Assembly: GCA_009767595.1 (NCBI GenBank)
Contig: VSDK01009747.1
Span: 124,001 to 188,000 of the forward strand
From: Symbiodinium kawagutii
Taxonomy: Eukaryota > Sar > Dinophyceae > Suessiales > Symbiodiniaceae
DNA length: 64,000 nucleotides
Direction: 5' to 3'
Positions 12,601 to 28,100 of this stretch are shown here, piece by piece. How positions within the stretch are numbered: position 1 is the first letter of the stretch; each line of letters begins with the position of its first letter. The translations under genes were made by a program, and so were the position numbers. The notes beneath the pieces are model-generated. The model saw only the letters and a list, made by a program, of their open reading frames with translations. It was not told the DNA's origin and did no database searches.

Positions 12601-15600
12601 GATGAATAAGAGTAAAGGTGGTTCAGTTTTGCTAATCATAGTTCCGAATGGATGCCCATCCTTCATGAATAACCATTCGCAATCAAAAATGACCAGTCAC
12701 AACGGTGTAACACTGGCGCACCAGCCATGACCATGCCCATCACCATAGCATGCCACCTGATCCATACAGTCACCAGCAATGCAACAGGTCCGTCGGCTTC
12801 ATGAACGCCGGCATCGAGGATGCTGAGAAACGCAAGAAGAAGCTGAACGCTGAGCTCCTCGGCGTCGTGAGCCATAGCTGGAGCAGGGTGTCCAACTGCC
12901 GCCATAGGGGACCTATGTTGGCTGGTTCAGTTGATCTAAGGATGCCCCAGGGCCGTGTTGTTCAAGCAGGATTTCCACAGGATCTTGGCACAGACGCCAT
13001 CATACGGCATTAACGATGTTGTTTTCTAATGGTATACTAACTACTTAAATATAATTACGGGCAGAAGCCTTCAAGGAGGTTTTCGAACAGTTTATTTCGA
13101 GTGATGGTTCCAAATCAGGTTTGTAGTTAGTTGATATTGGCTTACAATGGTTCATACAAGGGGATATTATATATTAGGCAACAGAAGCAGCAATACGAAG
13201 GTTGACATGGGAATTATGGACCGTCAATATTCGACTGGCGCTTGGCTGATCTTGGAATTTGGTTGATCTACGTACGAGTCAAGATTTGAAGTATTAATGT
13301 GTTCTGATGGACAAATACCCTGGTTGGTGGTTTCAAACAATTTTATTTTCCCTAGTCACTATTAGAAAATAGTTGGTTGACTATGGTTGACTAATATTTT
13401 TTCATAGGGGTTGAAACCACCAAGCAGAAATGTGTTCCGATGAACAAATACCCCTCTAAAGCTATCACAATCCAAAAGAGGGGTCTCTTCAAAGTGAACT
13501 CATCAGAACACAACATACGGCCATAGCCAGTAACATCACCAGTGAGGATTCACAACGCAGGAGATCTTTGGGATTTAGCTGGGCACCCCAAACCATCCCA
13601 ACAGGATTCCTTAAGCGTTCCAGAGTCAACAGGGTGGAACTGCTTGAGTATCAGAGCTCAAAAGTTGGGGATCCATGATGAGCCTTGCGGGTCGTGACAC
13701 ACTGCCGTTGAAGGAGATGATTTTGTCCATGGGAACCTGGGAACCAGTCACAGTGAGTCCCTCAAACGTGGACACCATCATGAACACATCCCCTAAGAAA
13801 CCAACACTGCCACTCTATAGCGCAACCCCATGTTCGAAGGCTGGGATCATAAGCGACCCAGGACTCACCGAGCCCTCTCTTGTACTTAGTTGGGTTCCAA
13901 TTTGGCTATGGGTCAAGCAGTTAAAGCAACAATGGCTTATAACAACCAACCAACAATAGAGAAAACAATGGTTAATGGTAGGGGAACCAGGGGTACAGGG
14001 TTTTGACCCACAGCCATTTGATTGTCTTGACACATTCGTTGAAGCATAGCGTGGAAAACATGAACCATGACGTATTGCCAGTTGAGAATCGCTACTGGGT
14101 TGATGCATGTCCCCTGTACCAGGTTGGCCAACGGCCGCTTGGCCATGTTTGCTATCATCGGCATGTTCTTCCAGGTGCCAAACAAACCGCGCTGTGTGTT
14201 GATGTCACCCAGGAGTGCCATGGTTCTTGAACCACAAGAATTGCTAAGAATGAAACTAGTAGTGATCAAATGAACAAATTACCAGTAAAGATATGTGTTG
14301 TTTTGCAACCATTAAGGATTGATTAATGATGGTTGACGTTTCATAGCGGATAGTAAAAAGGCAAACTCTTTCAATGATCAACTTTGTTTGTGATTGATCC
14401 AGGGTGCTCGGCATTTTCAGGTCACAGTTAGAAGTTGTTTTTTTCAGGCCTGTGCAAGCTCAAATGTGGCGACAAGTGTTTGCCCCTGCGGGAGAAGATA
14501 CATTTTTTAATTTCAAGATTTTGGCAGTATTTGAACGACTTAGTGGTCAGAGCGGTTGCATGTAGTCCTGGGTGCTGCGGGCTTGGAGACAGTGTTTTTT
14601 TTGACACACCAAGTACTCCGACTTCTACCAACAAAATAATAGCCTACACATGCTGGCGTCCTGGAAGCAATCTGGATAGGGGAACGTTGACCTCTTGCCC
14701 TAACTTGGGTTGTTGATCATCCGGAGAAAAAGGAGCCTTTTTTGGGATTTGAACAGCAGGGGAGCAGGGTAAATAATTTCCCCAAAACCCATGGCCCCAA
14801 AGTGTCGGCCATGTACAGTATATCTCAGCGCTGATCCTTAAAGTCTGCCATATTTGTAGTCGTTTTGGTTCCGCATCATATTATTTGAACCATGTCAACA
14901 TATTTTGAAACACCCGAACCAACCCCGCTTTGCTGTGATAGTGGCAACTTGTTTGCTGTCTCCAAGAAGTATCAGATGTTGATCAGCCCCGACCATCAAT
15001 CATTGCAAGATGGTATGAATCGGCAAAAACAAGTGTTTGATCATCACTTGCAGTTATCATTGTCAACCATTATTGACCAACATGACTCAACTATGATTAG
15101 CCATTGTTGACTATCATTAGCTATTAACCACTATTGTCTATGATGAACTATGATTAACCCCGACCATTAGTAACCAACATTGCTAAACCATTACTAATTA
15201 TAATCATTATCAACGATGATCCACCATTGGTGGCCAGGACCATTGTTTTGAACAGTCTCAGCAACGGATGTCTCCAACGTTGTCCATTTTGTCCACGGAA
15301 GTATTCTCATGAGGAACACTTGTTGGAGGAACAGGCCAGGATGACTTGTTATTGTTCATCATTAACAATTGTTTCAATATGTTAACAACCAATTGTTACT
15401 GTAATGATGAACAATAACAAGTACAACCAATTGTTGTTAACCCATTGTTGTTAGCAACGGATTGTATTGTTATCCACTACAACCAATCTTGTATCCAATT
15501 GTCCATTATCAACCAATTGTATCCAACTTCCACGGTTCATCGATGTCTCCAACGCGTGTGGGAAGTCACGAAAGGACGGCTTGACGGGTTCTGCCTGGGG

Positions 15601-18600
15601 CGACTGGGCCAACTACACGGATTCGCCTTTGAGGGCCTTCGAAGGACGCTGGGCTGCGCATGGTGATGGCGCTGGCTGGTGGTTGGGAGGTTGTTGGAGC
15701 GGTTCGGGGTATCCCGAGCTTGCCCTTGAAAGGGGGAGCAGTGCCCGGAGCTACCAGGAGTGGCCTAACCAAATGGTTGATGCTTTGAAATCTGGAGGAT
15801 GTCTGGCGAGCTGTGCGCAACAAGAAACTACGCATCATGAATGGCAACTGTCTCTTATTCTTTTGAGTTTGATTTCTGTTCCTTTTCTTTGTTGCGCTGA
15901 ACTCCGATGCTTAGGCGAGTTGGGTGTGCAACCCCCCGTGGGTTTCTGGGACCCCTTGGGCCTCTCTGCCGACGGCGATGCCGAGACCTTCAAGCGACGT
16001 AGCTTGGTGGCAAAGCTCTTGAATACTGGGTTGCTTACCACTAAATGATTGATCATTGTTTGATTTGTTTAAGAAATGATTGATTCTTACCACTATAATG
16101 ATTTCTTGTCTATCAATGATAGCTTGATTAATTGCGTAGTTAGAAAAGCCACCAAATAAATGATCATTGTTTGTTTACCCACCTTGGATTCATTTCAGGT
16201 GTTTTCCAACTCTCAGTAGGACATTGATAATAAGTACAAGTTGATGTTTACCAATAGTTGATAATGATGAGTATGCACCATTGGCAAATAAATAATTGAT
16301 GATGATAATTGTTGAATTGTTTACCTATCTCTCCTAAATAGGTGTCAGTGGTATTGATAACGGTGTATACATTTGATGATTGTACATACCATTATCAATT
16401 TGTTTGTTTATCAACTATCACTAGCACATAATGGGTTGATCATGGTGTATAATCATCAACTACTATTTTGATTGATTGGGAGGTATACAAGACTGTCAGT
16501 ACTGATTCAAATGGTATTGCACATATTTTATGGCAACGCATAAGTGAATATGATGATTTGTGGTTTGCTTTGGTGGGGATGGTTTGGTGAATTGGGATAT
16601 GTCTGACAAGCAGGAACAACAACAGTGAAATCAAAACAGAAGCCGAAGCAATCACGACGACAACTAGAAGAACAAGCCAAGCAACAACGACTGCATCAAC
16701 ACCAACCCAAAGGACAACGGCCCAGCCGGAATAGGAAACATAGCGACCAAGCTCACGGCCAAGCCATCGCATTGATATAGCCTGCTGATAGGCATCATGT
16801 ACCCAACATATAGGTCAACAGCACGGGTGCAGTTGTCACCAGCAATCACATACCTGAACATGGTAGTGCTTGTAGTTGGAAGTTTACGTATTTGAAGAAG
16901 TTTCGCTTGGGTGCAACCCACGTGCCATTCTGTGAGTCACCAAAAGAATAAACATACCACCATTTCCAACACATGCACGATGCCAGCAGGACAATGATTT
17001 GTTCTTTCTTAGTCTATCGGGGATTTGTGCCTGTACTTTTTGTTGGTTGTCATATTGCTGTGTCCTAACTTGGACTTCAATTGAGTGGCTGGCAGGGTTC
17101 CTGCGTACAAACCTCGGCACTGGTCCATCATTATGAATCATCTTCATCAATCACCATTAGGCTAGATTACGGTTGACGATTTCAGATTAACTCTATTATT
17201 GGCTAAGTACTACCGGTTAAGTACAAGTGCTTTACTACAATCAACCATTGTTAACAACACTTAATAATAAACCAACCATTGGTTAATAGATAGATGATCT
17301 ATGATTAAGCATAGTGTATCACTAGTTGACCATTTGGTGGTTCCTCGAGCCATAGCAGAAAGTAAACCCCAAGTTATGGTTGGTTTGTTACTAATGATGA
17401 TTAACGTTGGATGATAACTGGGGGTACCGGGTAACCCCTGTAACTTGAGAAACACCCACCTGGTAAGTGGCTAAATCATGTTCAATTAATGACTAAATCA
17501 TTACACGTATTTAACCACTCCATGATTCAGGTCCACATATGGATCATGTAGCGGTATATTCCCTGCTATTTGTGAGTGAGTGTACCATCAGTTCACCATA
17601 TATGGCAGTGGGTCAAAACCCCGTACCCCTGGTTCCCCTATCATAAGCCATTGTTTTCCCTATGATTTGTTGGTCATTAAAAGCCATTATTGATGGTTAA
17701 CTGCTTGACCCAACTCGCCATATATAGCTTGTTTATCCCCTACTATTGTGGCTTATTATAGCCTATTATTACCCATTAACCAGCTAGTTAACCATTGGTT
17801 GGTTGGTTCATATGTCACCCATCTTCATTGATCACCCGGACGCAGCACAGCGGTGCTACCGCGAAGCGAAGCTCAGGTCGCGAGGTGGAGCTGAAGCACG
17901 GACGTATCTCCATGTACGCGTGCATCGGAGCCTGGGCGCCATGCTGGACCGCACTGATGATTCGTGGATCTATTTATATAGGCAAAAAAAGAGCACACAA
18001 CATTGGTAATACATGTGTACAGATAAATTTATATATATATATATAGACATATTTTTGTATATAGATATATGTATATATATATATAGACATATTTTTTGTA
18101 TATATACAGATATATATGTACATGTCAATGCATACGGAATATGTGTATATGTATACATGGTGAATGATGTACTACAGGATATTGTATACCAAGTTCATTG
18201 AATCTATGTTGCATGTGTTGTCCACTTGATTGTTTGATCTCTGTGCCCACACCCACATATTTGTACATAGGTACTCTGAGTGTATCCTGCACATGAAGGA
18301 TTGGTTCAACACTTGCACACATTTATGCGTGTACGATATAGAGACTAGGATTGGCTCACCAAGGGGCGTATAATGCAAACCAATCTCATCCTTAAAGGGA
18401 AACATAGCATAGCCATGGTTGTTTTTCTTTCCATCTACATGAGCCATATACAGCCAAGAGTACGTATGGCAAATCAGGGGTCGTATTGGGAGGGGCGTAG
18501 GATTCGGAAATCGATGTTAAGAAATGAACAATCAATAATGCACGCATCAAAAACGGTAATGCACTAAACCAAAAACGATAATGCACTTATCAAATCTCAA

Positions 18601-21600
18601 TGGCCTTTAGCCAAGAAGTACAGATTTATTGTCGTTCACATGCCATGGCTACGAAACATGCTTGTTTTTGGACATTTGACCCAGTGATCAAGAACAATAT
18701 TAGATTAGATCATATTGGATGTAATATCTTAGCTCTCACGGCTTGTGGTGGCTTGCTGTTGCGTACTTTATCCTCCTTGATATTGTACGTTGTTTGACTG
18801 ATGCTGATTAGCATCTCCAGGAGCTATACCACCATCCAGGTATCCACTTAGATTTCTTGATTTGGTAGGGCTGTCCCTTGCATGCCCATCGCTGCCTTCC
18901 AAGGATACATCGTGCCTGAGTACTTCCGCTTTCCTGGTGTTCCTTGGCGATGGAAGGAGTTCAATGCACAAACTCAAGGAAAAGCATATTTGGTCACTGG
19001 GAGATTCGTCGCAGTAACCGAGGAAAAATGTTGTTGGGCATTCAACAACAACATTACCCAAGCTATTTGTAGTGAAACCGATAAGCATGCAGAACGGTGC
19101 AGAATCTGCAAAGACGTTTTAGGCGGGGCTTGCTAATGGGAAATAGTGTGAAGGGATACACCATGACTGGCTGGTGGTGGGGAGGACGTTAGGAGCTAGG
19201 AGTATCCACGTATCCCGGTAAAGGGGGAGACAATGTTTCGTCCACGTGCCAGTTTGCATCGAAGCATTCATTAAACATTGAGGAATTTCGCTGCATGTTT
19301 TTGCCACAAATCTAGCTAAATATAGCCAGTCCGCTGTGCAGCACGCGAATGCCAGAACCCAGTCAGCGACCATGGAAGCTTGTCCATGCCATTACACGAT
19401 CTCAATGGTCAAATGTGTTGGGTCCCAAGCTTGCATTCTTGGCGTGAGTCCCTGTACTTCATGGGAAAAAATCGCCCAGTTGATGGTCAATTGCGGTCAT
19501 GATCCTACTGGAAAAATCACGAAGACCAGACTTTTTGACAGCACCATCTGTGATACTACCCGATATAGGGCCTTACCACATACCAGTGAGCTTTGACAAT
19601 TATTCTCTACATAAGCATCATAATTGTCGGACCATGAACCATGACTGATCAATTTACAAACAAGTTCCAAACTTGGTTAACCATGAGGGTCAATTGCTCA
19701 ATGTCCGCCGATGGGTTAAAGCACCAATGCTATAGGCTGACCATTCTTCACCAAGCTCCGGCTGGCCATTGGTTGATCAAACTAGCAGCATTATGAAGTT
19801 TAACTTAACATAGAGGGCCATACTCCAAGAGATGCAGTAGATGCTTCAACCTTTTCAGTCAAGCTATGGCGCATAAGCATACTAAATAACAAACACCTGG
19901 CGCATAAGTATTAAAAACACCATAGTATACCTTGTTTAGTTCAAACATCCACCGAGTAAACCTAGGCATATTCCGAGACGACCATGGGTCAACCTCCTTG
20001 GTGGTTCAGCTACGCCATGGCTGGTTGAACTCGTGGCCAGCACTGGGGCACGCGCTGGCGAGCCGCCCGCCGAGGATCTGTCTCCCAAGCTGGGCCTTAG
20101 CTTCGAAAGCATCCCCAACGGCCTGGCTGCCCTGACCAAAGTGCCAGGACGGGACACGATGGCCCCCGGTTGGGTGACGCGCCGACATGGATGGATCCAC
20201 CGCTGTGGTGGACTGAGGTTACCGGACAGGTTGGTCATGGGACATATGGTGGTGGTAGGTTGGGTGATGCTGGTTGATGTTGGTTGATTTCATTCGTGGG
20301 ACCCATCAGTGGTAAGATCGTACTGAAAATGGTTAGAGATTGGAAGGTGTTGGAAGTGGTTGAGGGTGGTCGTGATTGCAGGGATAACCTTGACTGATTT
20401 TGAATGGTTCTGGTTGATTACGCGGGGTAATAGTTGGTGCATAGTTGATACTTCCTCATGGCCTGTGTTCGGGTTTCATCAACTGGATTACTCTATGACT
20501 GACGATGAAGAAACATGGGTATGGATGAGCATGGATCGTCCCATTCATGGGTAGAACATCCCAACAGTTGGACTATCTTGGTGTTTTTGTTGGATGTTCA
20601 GCAGTGCTACTAGGTACCCACAGTCACATGGCTACAGATGTGTCCATCAATCAATTTGAAGTTCAGGATGATCACCCTAAGCCTATCCAGAGAATTTAGA
20701 ATCACCCATCACCCTGAGTTACTCTGCACACCCACTTCATCCAGCGGGTTTCTCGGATGATGGAGGCAATGCCGACAAGTGGATGCCCCCTTGTATCTCC
20801 AATGCGGATAAGCCCAAAATGTGTCATGTTGTGTCTATCGTGAATGAAGTGCATTTAAAAAAAATCTTCGTACAATTGGGTGAGGAATCCTCGCTTCATT
20901 TATGGCATCTTCGGGGTCGTTTCAACGGATCTTGGGCACATTGCAGTAAACTGCATTGCCTGGTGAGAACACCCGTCCGTGACATGGGGTGTGAGGGTTG
21001 CGTCCACAATGGGATGAGCTATTGAGCACCAGACGTTTGTCGGTCTTTCCATTTGTACCCCTCTCCCTACCAATCCATCCTTTTTAGGTTTGACGTGATT
21101 TCGCATGGTTTGACATGGTTTTACATGGTTTCACATGGTTTCACATGGTTTTACATGGTTTCACATGGTTTCACATGGTTTCACATGGTTTCACGAAAAC
21201 AGGCAAAAGCATCATGTTCGTTGGGTACATTTGTGAAATATCACGTTTTATTGTTGGTCCTATACCCATAGAGCCAAGATATGGGAAGCACCCAGCGACC
21301 GTGAGGACAAGGATGGGCTCAGATCGTTGCCTTCTTGGGAACCTACGAGCTCTTCATCAACAAGCCTGTGGGAGATGAGCCTGGAAACTATGGCACCTGG
21401 TCGTCCTCAACGGTGTGTCCATGGATGGTGATATTTCGAACCAACACTGACGCTATGTTTGTTTAGGATTTGGGAAACCATTTAAGTTGGGTTTCAATAG
21501 GGCAACCATCAGTCGTGTATACGACTACTGGCAACACTAGCTATGAACAGTTCAGGCGGTCATGATCACAGGCCATGGGTCAATGTCAACCATCCAAAAC

Positions 21601-22094
21601 ATTGATCCAACATGCCTGGCACCTTGTCTCGAGGCAAGGGCAACCTTGGCCTCGGCTTCTTGCCCTCTGTGGCGGACCCTGAGGCGGGCCCCGGTGGCTT
21701 GGAATCATGCGAAATGATGACATGGTGGTTTCTCAAAATGGGGGGTCCTCCAAAAATGGCTGGTTTATTACTGTAAATTACTACTAGTGGATGATTAATG
21801 TGGATGATTTGGGGGTACCCCTAGTTTGAGAAACAGCCACATAATAACACACATAAATGGTAGTACACCCCCACTATATCGTAATTATTATCATCGAAAA
21901 GGGTAACCACCCCACCACAAGGGTGCATCGTTTATCACAGAAACCATATACTGATATATACTGTACATTTACGATTGAATCGCAGTTGAACCTGATACAT
22001 ATTGATAGATGTTAAATGTGTATCTATGTGTATGTATGATGTATGTGTGTATACAGGTACACTAGTAATGTACATATATATATATATGTATACA

Positions 22095-22126
<32 letters not shown>

Positions 22127-22127
22127 G

Positions 22128-22198
<71 letters not shown>

Positions 22199-25100
22199 GA
22201 TATATTTATATATATATATATATATATTCAGATTTAGATTTATACACACATGCATATACTTACATCTACTTCACACGATGATCGGTTGCAAGACTCCGAT
22301 GTCATCAAACTTGGATTGATGCAGATATTCAGATATTGTGAGAGCAGCCATATACGTCATCATGTAGATAATATACATATATATTTATTTATTTGTTTAT
22401 TTATTTGTGCATTTATACATATATATATATATATACATTTATTTGTGCATAGATATATTTACATATACATATACATATATTTATATGTACATATATTTAT
22501 ATATATATATATATTTGTGCATTCATGTGTACGTATATATATATATATATGTATATACATTTGTGCATTTATATGTACAGAAATATATATATATATGTAC
22601 ATATAAATACATATTTGTGCATGTATATCTATATGTACATATATATATATATGTGAATATGCATATACATTTACATCGATAAGGATCACCAAACATATAC
22701 CTCACTGACATGATGTACCCAATTAACATAGATGTGCACAATGTATAGTTTGTTGTTTTATTTGATAAATTTTCATATATGTTCGCATATTAGTTTAAAT
22801 GCATGCACTTTGATAGGAGTTTAAATGGATGAGAGACTCCCAAAAAGTTCACTAGGGAAACAGTAATTGGCTGTTATCACCATTTCAGGCAACATTATTT
22901 GGGTTTGTTTATGTTTTCTTGTTGAATCCAATGCCAAGCTTCATCCCCATAATTTTCTGGGATGTGGTGGGAAGATCACTAATCAATTCTGAGTTCCAAC
23001 GTTTTGGTTTATCAGGGTAGACTGAACCATTTCTGGCTTGTTGGTTGCTTTACCTAAGGAGGGCCTGCGAAATTTGCCAACTATGGGAGTGCTGATCTCC
23101 ACCCACCAGCATGAAGAAGACCAGACATGACAAGGCCCAACCTCTCGGCCCAAGCTCGAACCAAGATAAGAGACCACACTAGCTACGAGGTATACCGGAA
23201 CAACACGTATGAATGAGACCTAGGACAACAAAGAGATGTGGGTGCTTCCGTCAGTTCCATCGCATGGTGAAAATGAGATCTCGATGCTTGTGGCGTAGAT
23301 ACAAGCATAGTGGTGACACGGAGCAAACACAAACATAGTCAGATCCCAAGTCTTTCACTTCCCCAGCAGCGGGGCGCAACTTTGGAATTGTGCATGAGGC
23401 AACCCCTAACTGCTCGAAGTTCTAGTGAAGCCAAGGTTTTGAGATGCCACAATGGATGGACAGCCATGGACAGCCCATTTAAGGCAATTCTTAAAGCCGA
23501 AATTTGCAGCTGGGTGTGAGTGTGTTTGAACACGCCATGCCGCGAACTTCGTACCCTCTTCCGGGTGGAATCGGCAGCTTCAGCGAATTTTGGCCCCTCG
23601 CCAGCAAGGGAGCATCCGCCGAAGGTTTAGATACTCGAGTAGTGGTCCAATCATGCTGCGGATGACAGCTGGTGATGTGAATAGCACGGGCTTGTGGTCA
23701 TGTGTGGAACTGTACCAAGGATCTACATATGATGACCTTTGGATGACAGCTCTTGCTAGACCAAGAAATTGCATCAGGCCACTGGATAACACACATCAAC
23801 CATGATAGTACAGTAGCCCTGGAAGTAAGGAATCATAGTAATTTCGCGTAATTGGTCTAAATGGCTGATCATAATACCTATCATAAAATATTCATGGTGG
23901 TTACCATGGGCGACATGACATGCAACCTGAAAACACCCTCCATGGTTTGAGAAGGATGTATGCTGCTGGTAGACTGTAACAGTTTTCCCTGTTCAAAAGA
24001 CCGAACAGTGCTGCTTTCTCAGCATTACAATTGCACTATGGCAGCACTCTCCAGCAGTATTGCCTTGTTCAATGACCTGGCACTCACAAAGATTAATAGT
24101 AGCCACACGCAGCCACAATAGACAATTCCTGAATTGGCTTAACCATGATTTGTTGAACAAACAGTCAGATTCTTCCTGGACTCTTCCTATTGTTCATTGA
24201 ATGGCTATGGGTCTGGGTCAAAACCCTGTACCCCTGGTTCCCCCACTATTAACCATTGTTTTCCCTATAAAATGGTTGGTTATTATCCCTCATGAAATTG
24301 TTTGCTTAACTGCTTGACCCATGACCAAATATGGCTGGTATATTTCTTATGATGGTTGGTTATCAGCTCCGATTATGAACCATTAACCAGCTACTATTGG
24401 TTGGTTAATATTGACCCAGCTCGCCAAATCCTGAATTTGCAAAGCTCGAACAACCCACAGTTGACTCCACAGGACTCAGCAACTCTGCCCAGCTTTGTCA
24501 TCAGCTCTCGGTGGTCCGTGGTGATTTTCCTGGCGCTTAAGATGGCAGCCATGGTAGGGGTGTCCCCCCTCGCTTCCCGAACAACAGTGGTGATGATACC
24601 TGGAACCCGAATGACCCTTGTTTTGGATGGTTCACCCCCAATTTTGTGGGTCAAACCTGCCAAAACAAGGGTCTTAGTCTCCAGGTATATTTGGTAGGTT
24701 CTGAAAATAGGGGTACCCCCAAATCATCCTGGTCTAATCACTATAGTAATTAGTAATAAACCATCCATTTTTCGTGTCAAACCCCCATCAGTTTCTTGGT
24801 GATTTTCTATGGCCTCAAGGCCCTACTACTGCCGGGAGCACAGCCTTCGTGCCAACCGCTGGCTGCATTTCTGCGGCAGCCTCACAGGTGGGAGCTGATT
24901 TGGCACCGCGTTGCGCTGTGGGATCTTACCTTTTGAGGTGGTCCTATGTTTAGACTTGGTGTATACTACCAGGGTCAGTCATAGTATACTATAGTAAACT
25001 GGTAGTATGTAACCCTGATAGTATACTATGACAGACTATACCAGTACCAGTATGGTTAGTACCTGGTAGATGTAACCATTGGTTTAAACTGGTAGTATGT

Positions 25101-28100
25101 AACCCCTGGTATTTGCTGAAGTAGCATCTACTCGTGTTTTACTTGACCGAAGAAATTACCTCACACTTGTTTTCGTATCCACCTTATTGGGTGGTCCGAT
25201 GGTCGTGGGGAAACGATCATGCTGTTGGCCATGAAACGCCAGTAGTGGGGGTTGAATCAGTGTGTACTCTTTTGTTTTTTTGTGTGGAAGCATGCTATCA
25301 TTGATTATCATTGCCATTTACAATTGATAATCCAATCCATATAGCATTGATTATCATTGCCATATATATATATATATATATCATCCCACGTTGACAGATT
25401 ATCATTTTGGATCATAGACTCATCCTCTATGTGCGATCCAAACTGATGCTTTGCCCGTTGAACTTCAAACAATTTCTCGAGCGCCGAGTCCGAGCAGTGT
25501 CCCGTCAAGTCGCCGCTGGCAGGTCTGTTTTTGCTGCTTCACACCCTGCTGACGGGTGCAGACAAGCGCCGCTTGCCGCTGTGCCCTGTCATCGGCTACG
25601 GTTGTGCTTGGATCGGCCATTTCTTTGTGGAGCAGAACAAGCCAGCCAGCTTCAAGTACCCACTGTGCCTCGGCTGAGCTTGGGAAGCAGAGTTTGATAG
25701 AGCAAAACAAGCAAATGGGGGGCCGTGCAATCAAAAAATGATGGTTGTGAAGCTGGTTGATGGCTGGCAAGGTGCTTAGCGGCTTAGCTATTGATGATTA
25801 ATAAGGCAATCAAATATGAGATACGTTATGATTAATTCGATGATGATTGATACTTATAGCTACAGCCACCACCCTCCCATTAGTGATGATTGATTAATGC
25901 GGTGCAATGCCAGCCATATCATCTTTTTCTTGAGGTCGAAATTTGAAGAACTGCACTGCGATTATTTGTCATGAGGGTATACCAACAACATGTTCAAGAA
26001 AATGTAGGTTGACAACATTACTAGGAGATGGATTGGATGAAATGACCAGTGCACAGTTGAGTGCTCAACCCATTAGTCAGATCACACTCATGATCAATGG
26101 CTGGTCAGTGGATGAACAGCCCAACCACCATGGGCCTATCACCAGCCACCAAGCAGTGACTACACCTGTGACTCTGATCGCTGCCAGGTACTCCTTCACT
26201 GGAGACTGGGTCATGGTCTCCTGGCCGATCTGGGGAAGAGGTAGGTAGACCTGAGCATCGCATCTATGGCTGTGTTGAAGGCTACTTTGTTTCTTGATGT
26301 CTATCATTAATCAACCATCATTAACGAGGGTTTTGATGAGGGTTATCAATGATGGCTAATGATTGTAATTTATGATGGTTAATTAATGACAGTCATTCAA
26401 TAGATGCTGAGGTGAAACGAAGTACTGTGAAACACCAAGCAGCATGCTTTGTTGATCTATAGCTGTGTTGATCTACTACTATTTTTTCATGGGGGTTGAA
26501 ACCACCCAACCAGACATATTCCTCAAGTATCCTCAAGTGAGAAGAACTATTGGGGTGCAGAAGTGCCAAGCTTCGCATACTCAATTGTGCAACGGCACTA
26601 TTTCATTTTGTTTCTTTTTTTCAGGGATAAAACAACTTTTGTGGTAACGGCCCATGAACATGTTTGCGTTGAACGACAACGTTTGACGATCATGACGCAT
26701 TCTTACATAAGTCAGCGTATACACACACGCATGGGAGTTTCTTAAAATAGGGGACCCCTAAATCATCCAATATTATTCATTTACAATAATAACTAAACAT
26801 TTTGGAGGATTCCGTATTTTAAGAATCCCCCATATACACATATTATGGATATGTGATGTCAAAATAGGGGTACCCCCAAAACCACCGGTTTCCCTGCGCC
26901 AAATGATCAGTTTTTGTGGGGCAAATTGGTTATCCGTCATGGCTTGGAACCTATCAACATGGTTATTTTCAGCTTCCACGGTAGTTTGCCAGAGTGAAAC
27001 CTCAAGTTAACTTATCATTTCTAGTCATTATCATCCATTTTGGACCATTTTTCAACCATCATTACAGCCATGTTAGGCTACCAACTAGTCGTTGGTCCCT
27101 AACATCGTAGGTGTCCAACACTCCACATGGATTGGCTATCTCTGTCTCTTTTGGAATCATCACCAATGTAGACCACCGATCCCTATGGTGGTTCCAGCCA
27201 GGTTGTTGCTCCACTGTTGGCAAACCACCGGTCGTTGTCAAGATGGGTTAATAATAGGACCGACCGTGGTTAATAGTGCTTAATCATAGGGGATAAGAAG
27301 CAACAGACTTATGGTTAAACAACTGCTGGCTGGTGGTTTGATGGACATTTGGCTATGGGTCAAGCAGTTAACCAACCAACGTTCATGGGGGATAATAAGC
27401 AACACTACTAGGGAACACAATGGTGAATGACAGGGGAACCATTGGTGCAGGGTTTTGACCCGGAGCCTTATATGGTTGACATTGCTGGTAAGATACTCCA
27501 ACGTTATCATCTCAAACTATGATTGAGCAACTATCATAGTATCAACCTGTTTGTTGTGAAAATCATCAGACTCCAATACCTAAAACTGTCCGCTGCACCT
27601 TTTGATATCGTAAAATAACATGAGACAAAATTACTTCCTGCAGGGTCCTTATTTTTCGACTGAGTGTGGTTTAGTGCAACCAACCAACTCAACCAAACCC
27701 GCCAACTAAAGGCCAATGAACTAACCAACCAAACCAACCAAACCAACCAAACCAACCAAACCAACCAAAACATTATGAACCAACCAAACCAACCAAACCA
27801 ACTACCCATCCAGCCACCCAACCGCAGTGATCCAGTGATCCAGCGCTGAGGTCTGGATGATGCTGTTGGGACGCATGGATTCGGAGGTGCTCTCAGCACA
27901 CAAGAAGCTGGGAAGCAGCCAGCCATGATCAGCGAAACGCGGTCGAAAACGGAGCGGTGCGCCAGGGTGGCCCGCCATGGTGGCCTTCGGCTCTTGAGGA
28001 GGGAACGTGTGGAGATATGGGAGTGCTACCATGGAGTTATCAACCAGGATCTTTTTAGGGAAGCCTTGTAGAGCAAACCAATGAACTAATTTACTGATGA

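Noticed and set aside
16440..17150. Three overlapping minus-strand frames, one strongly hydrophobic
   Set aside because: They lie in different frames, lack recognisable motifs and sit within an LHC intron; chance openness is the simpler explanation.
22002..22741. Several frames of Ile/Tyr/Ser repeats on both strands
   Set aside because: Translations of AT-rich and CTAT microsatellites.
24820..24887. DUF962 exon 2 read as a stray LHC exon
   Set aside because: The YYCREHS and RWLHF motifs and its phases fit the DUF962 gene, and no LHC segment matches.
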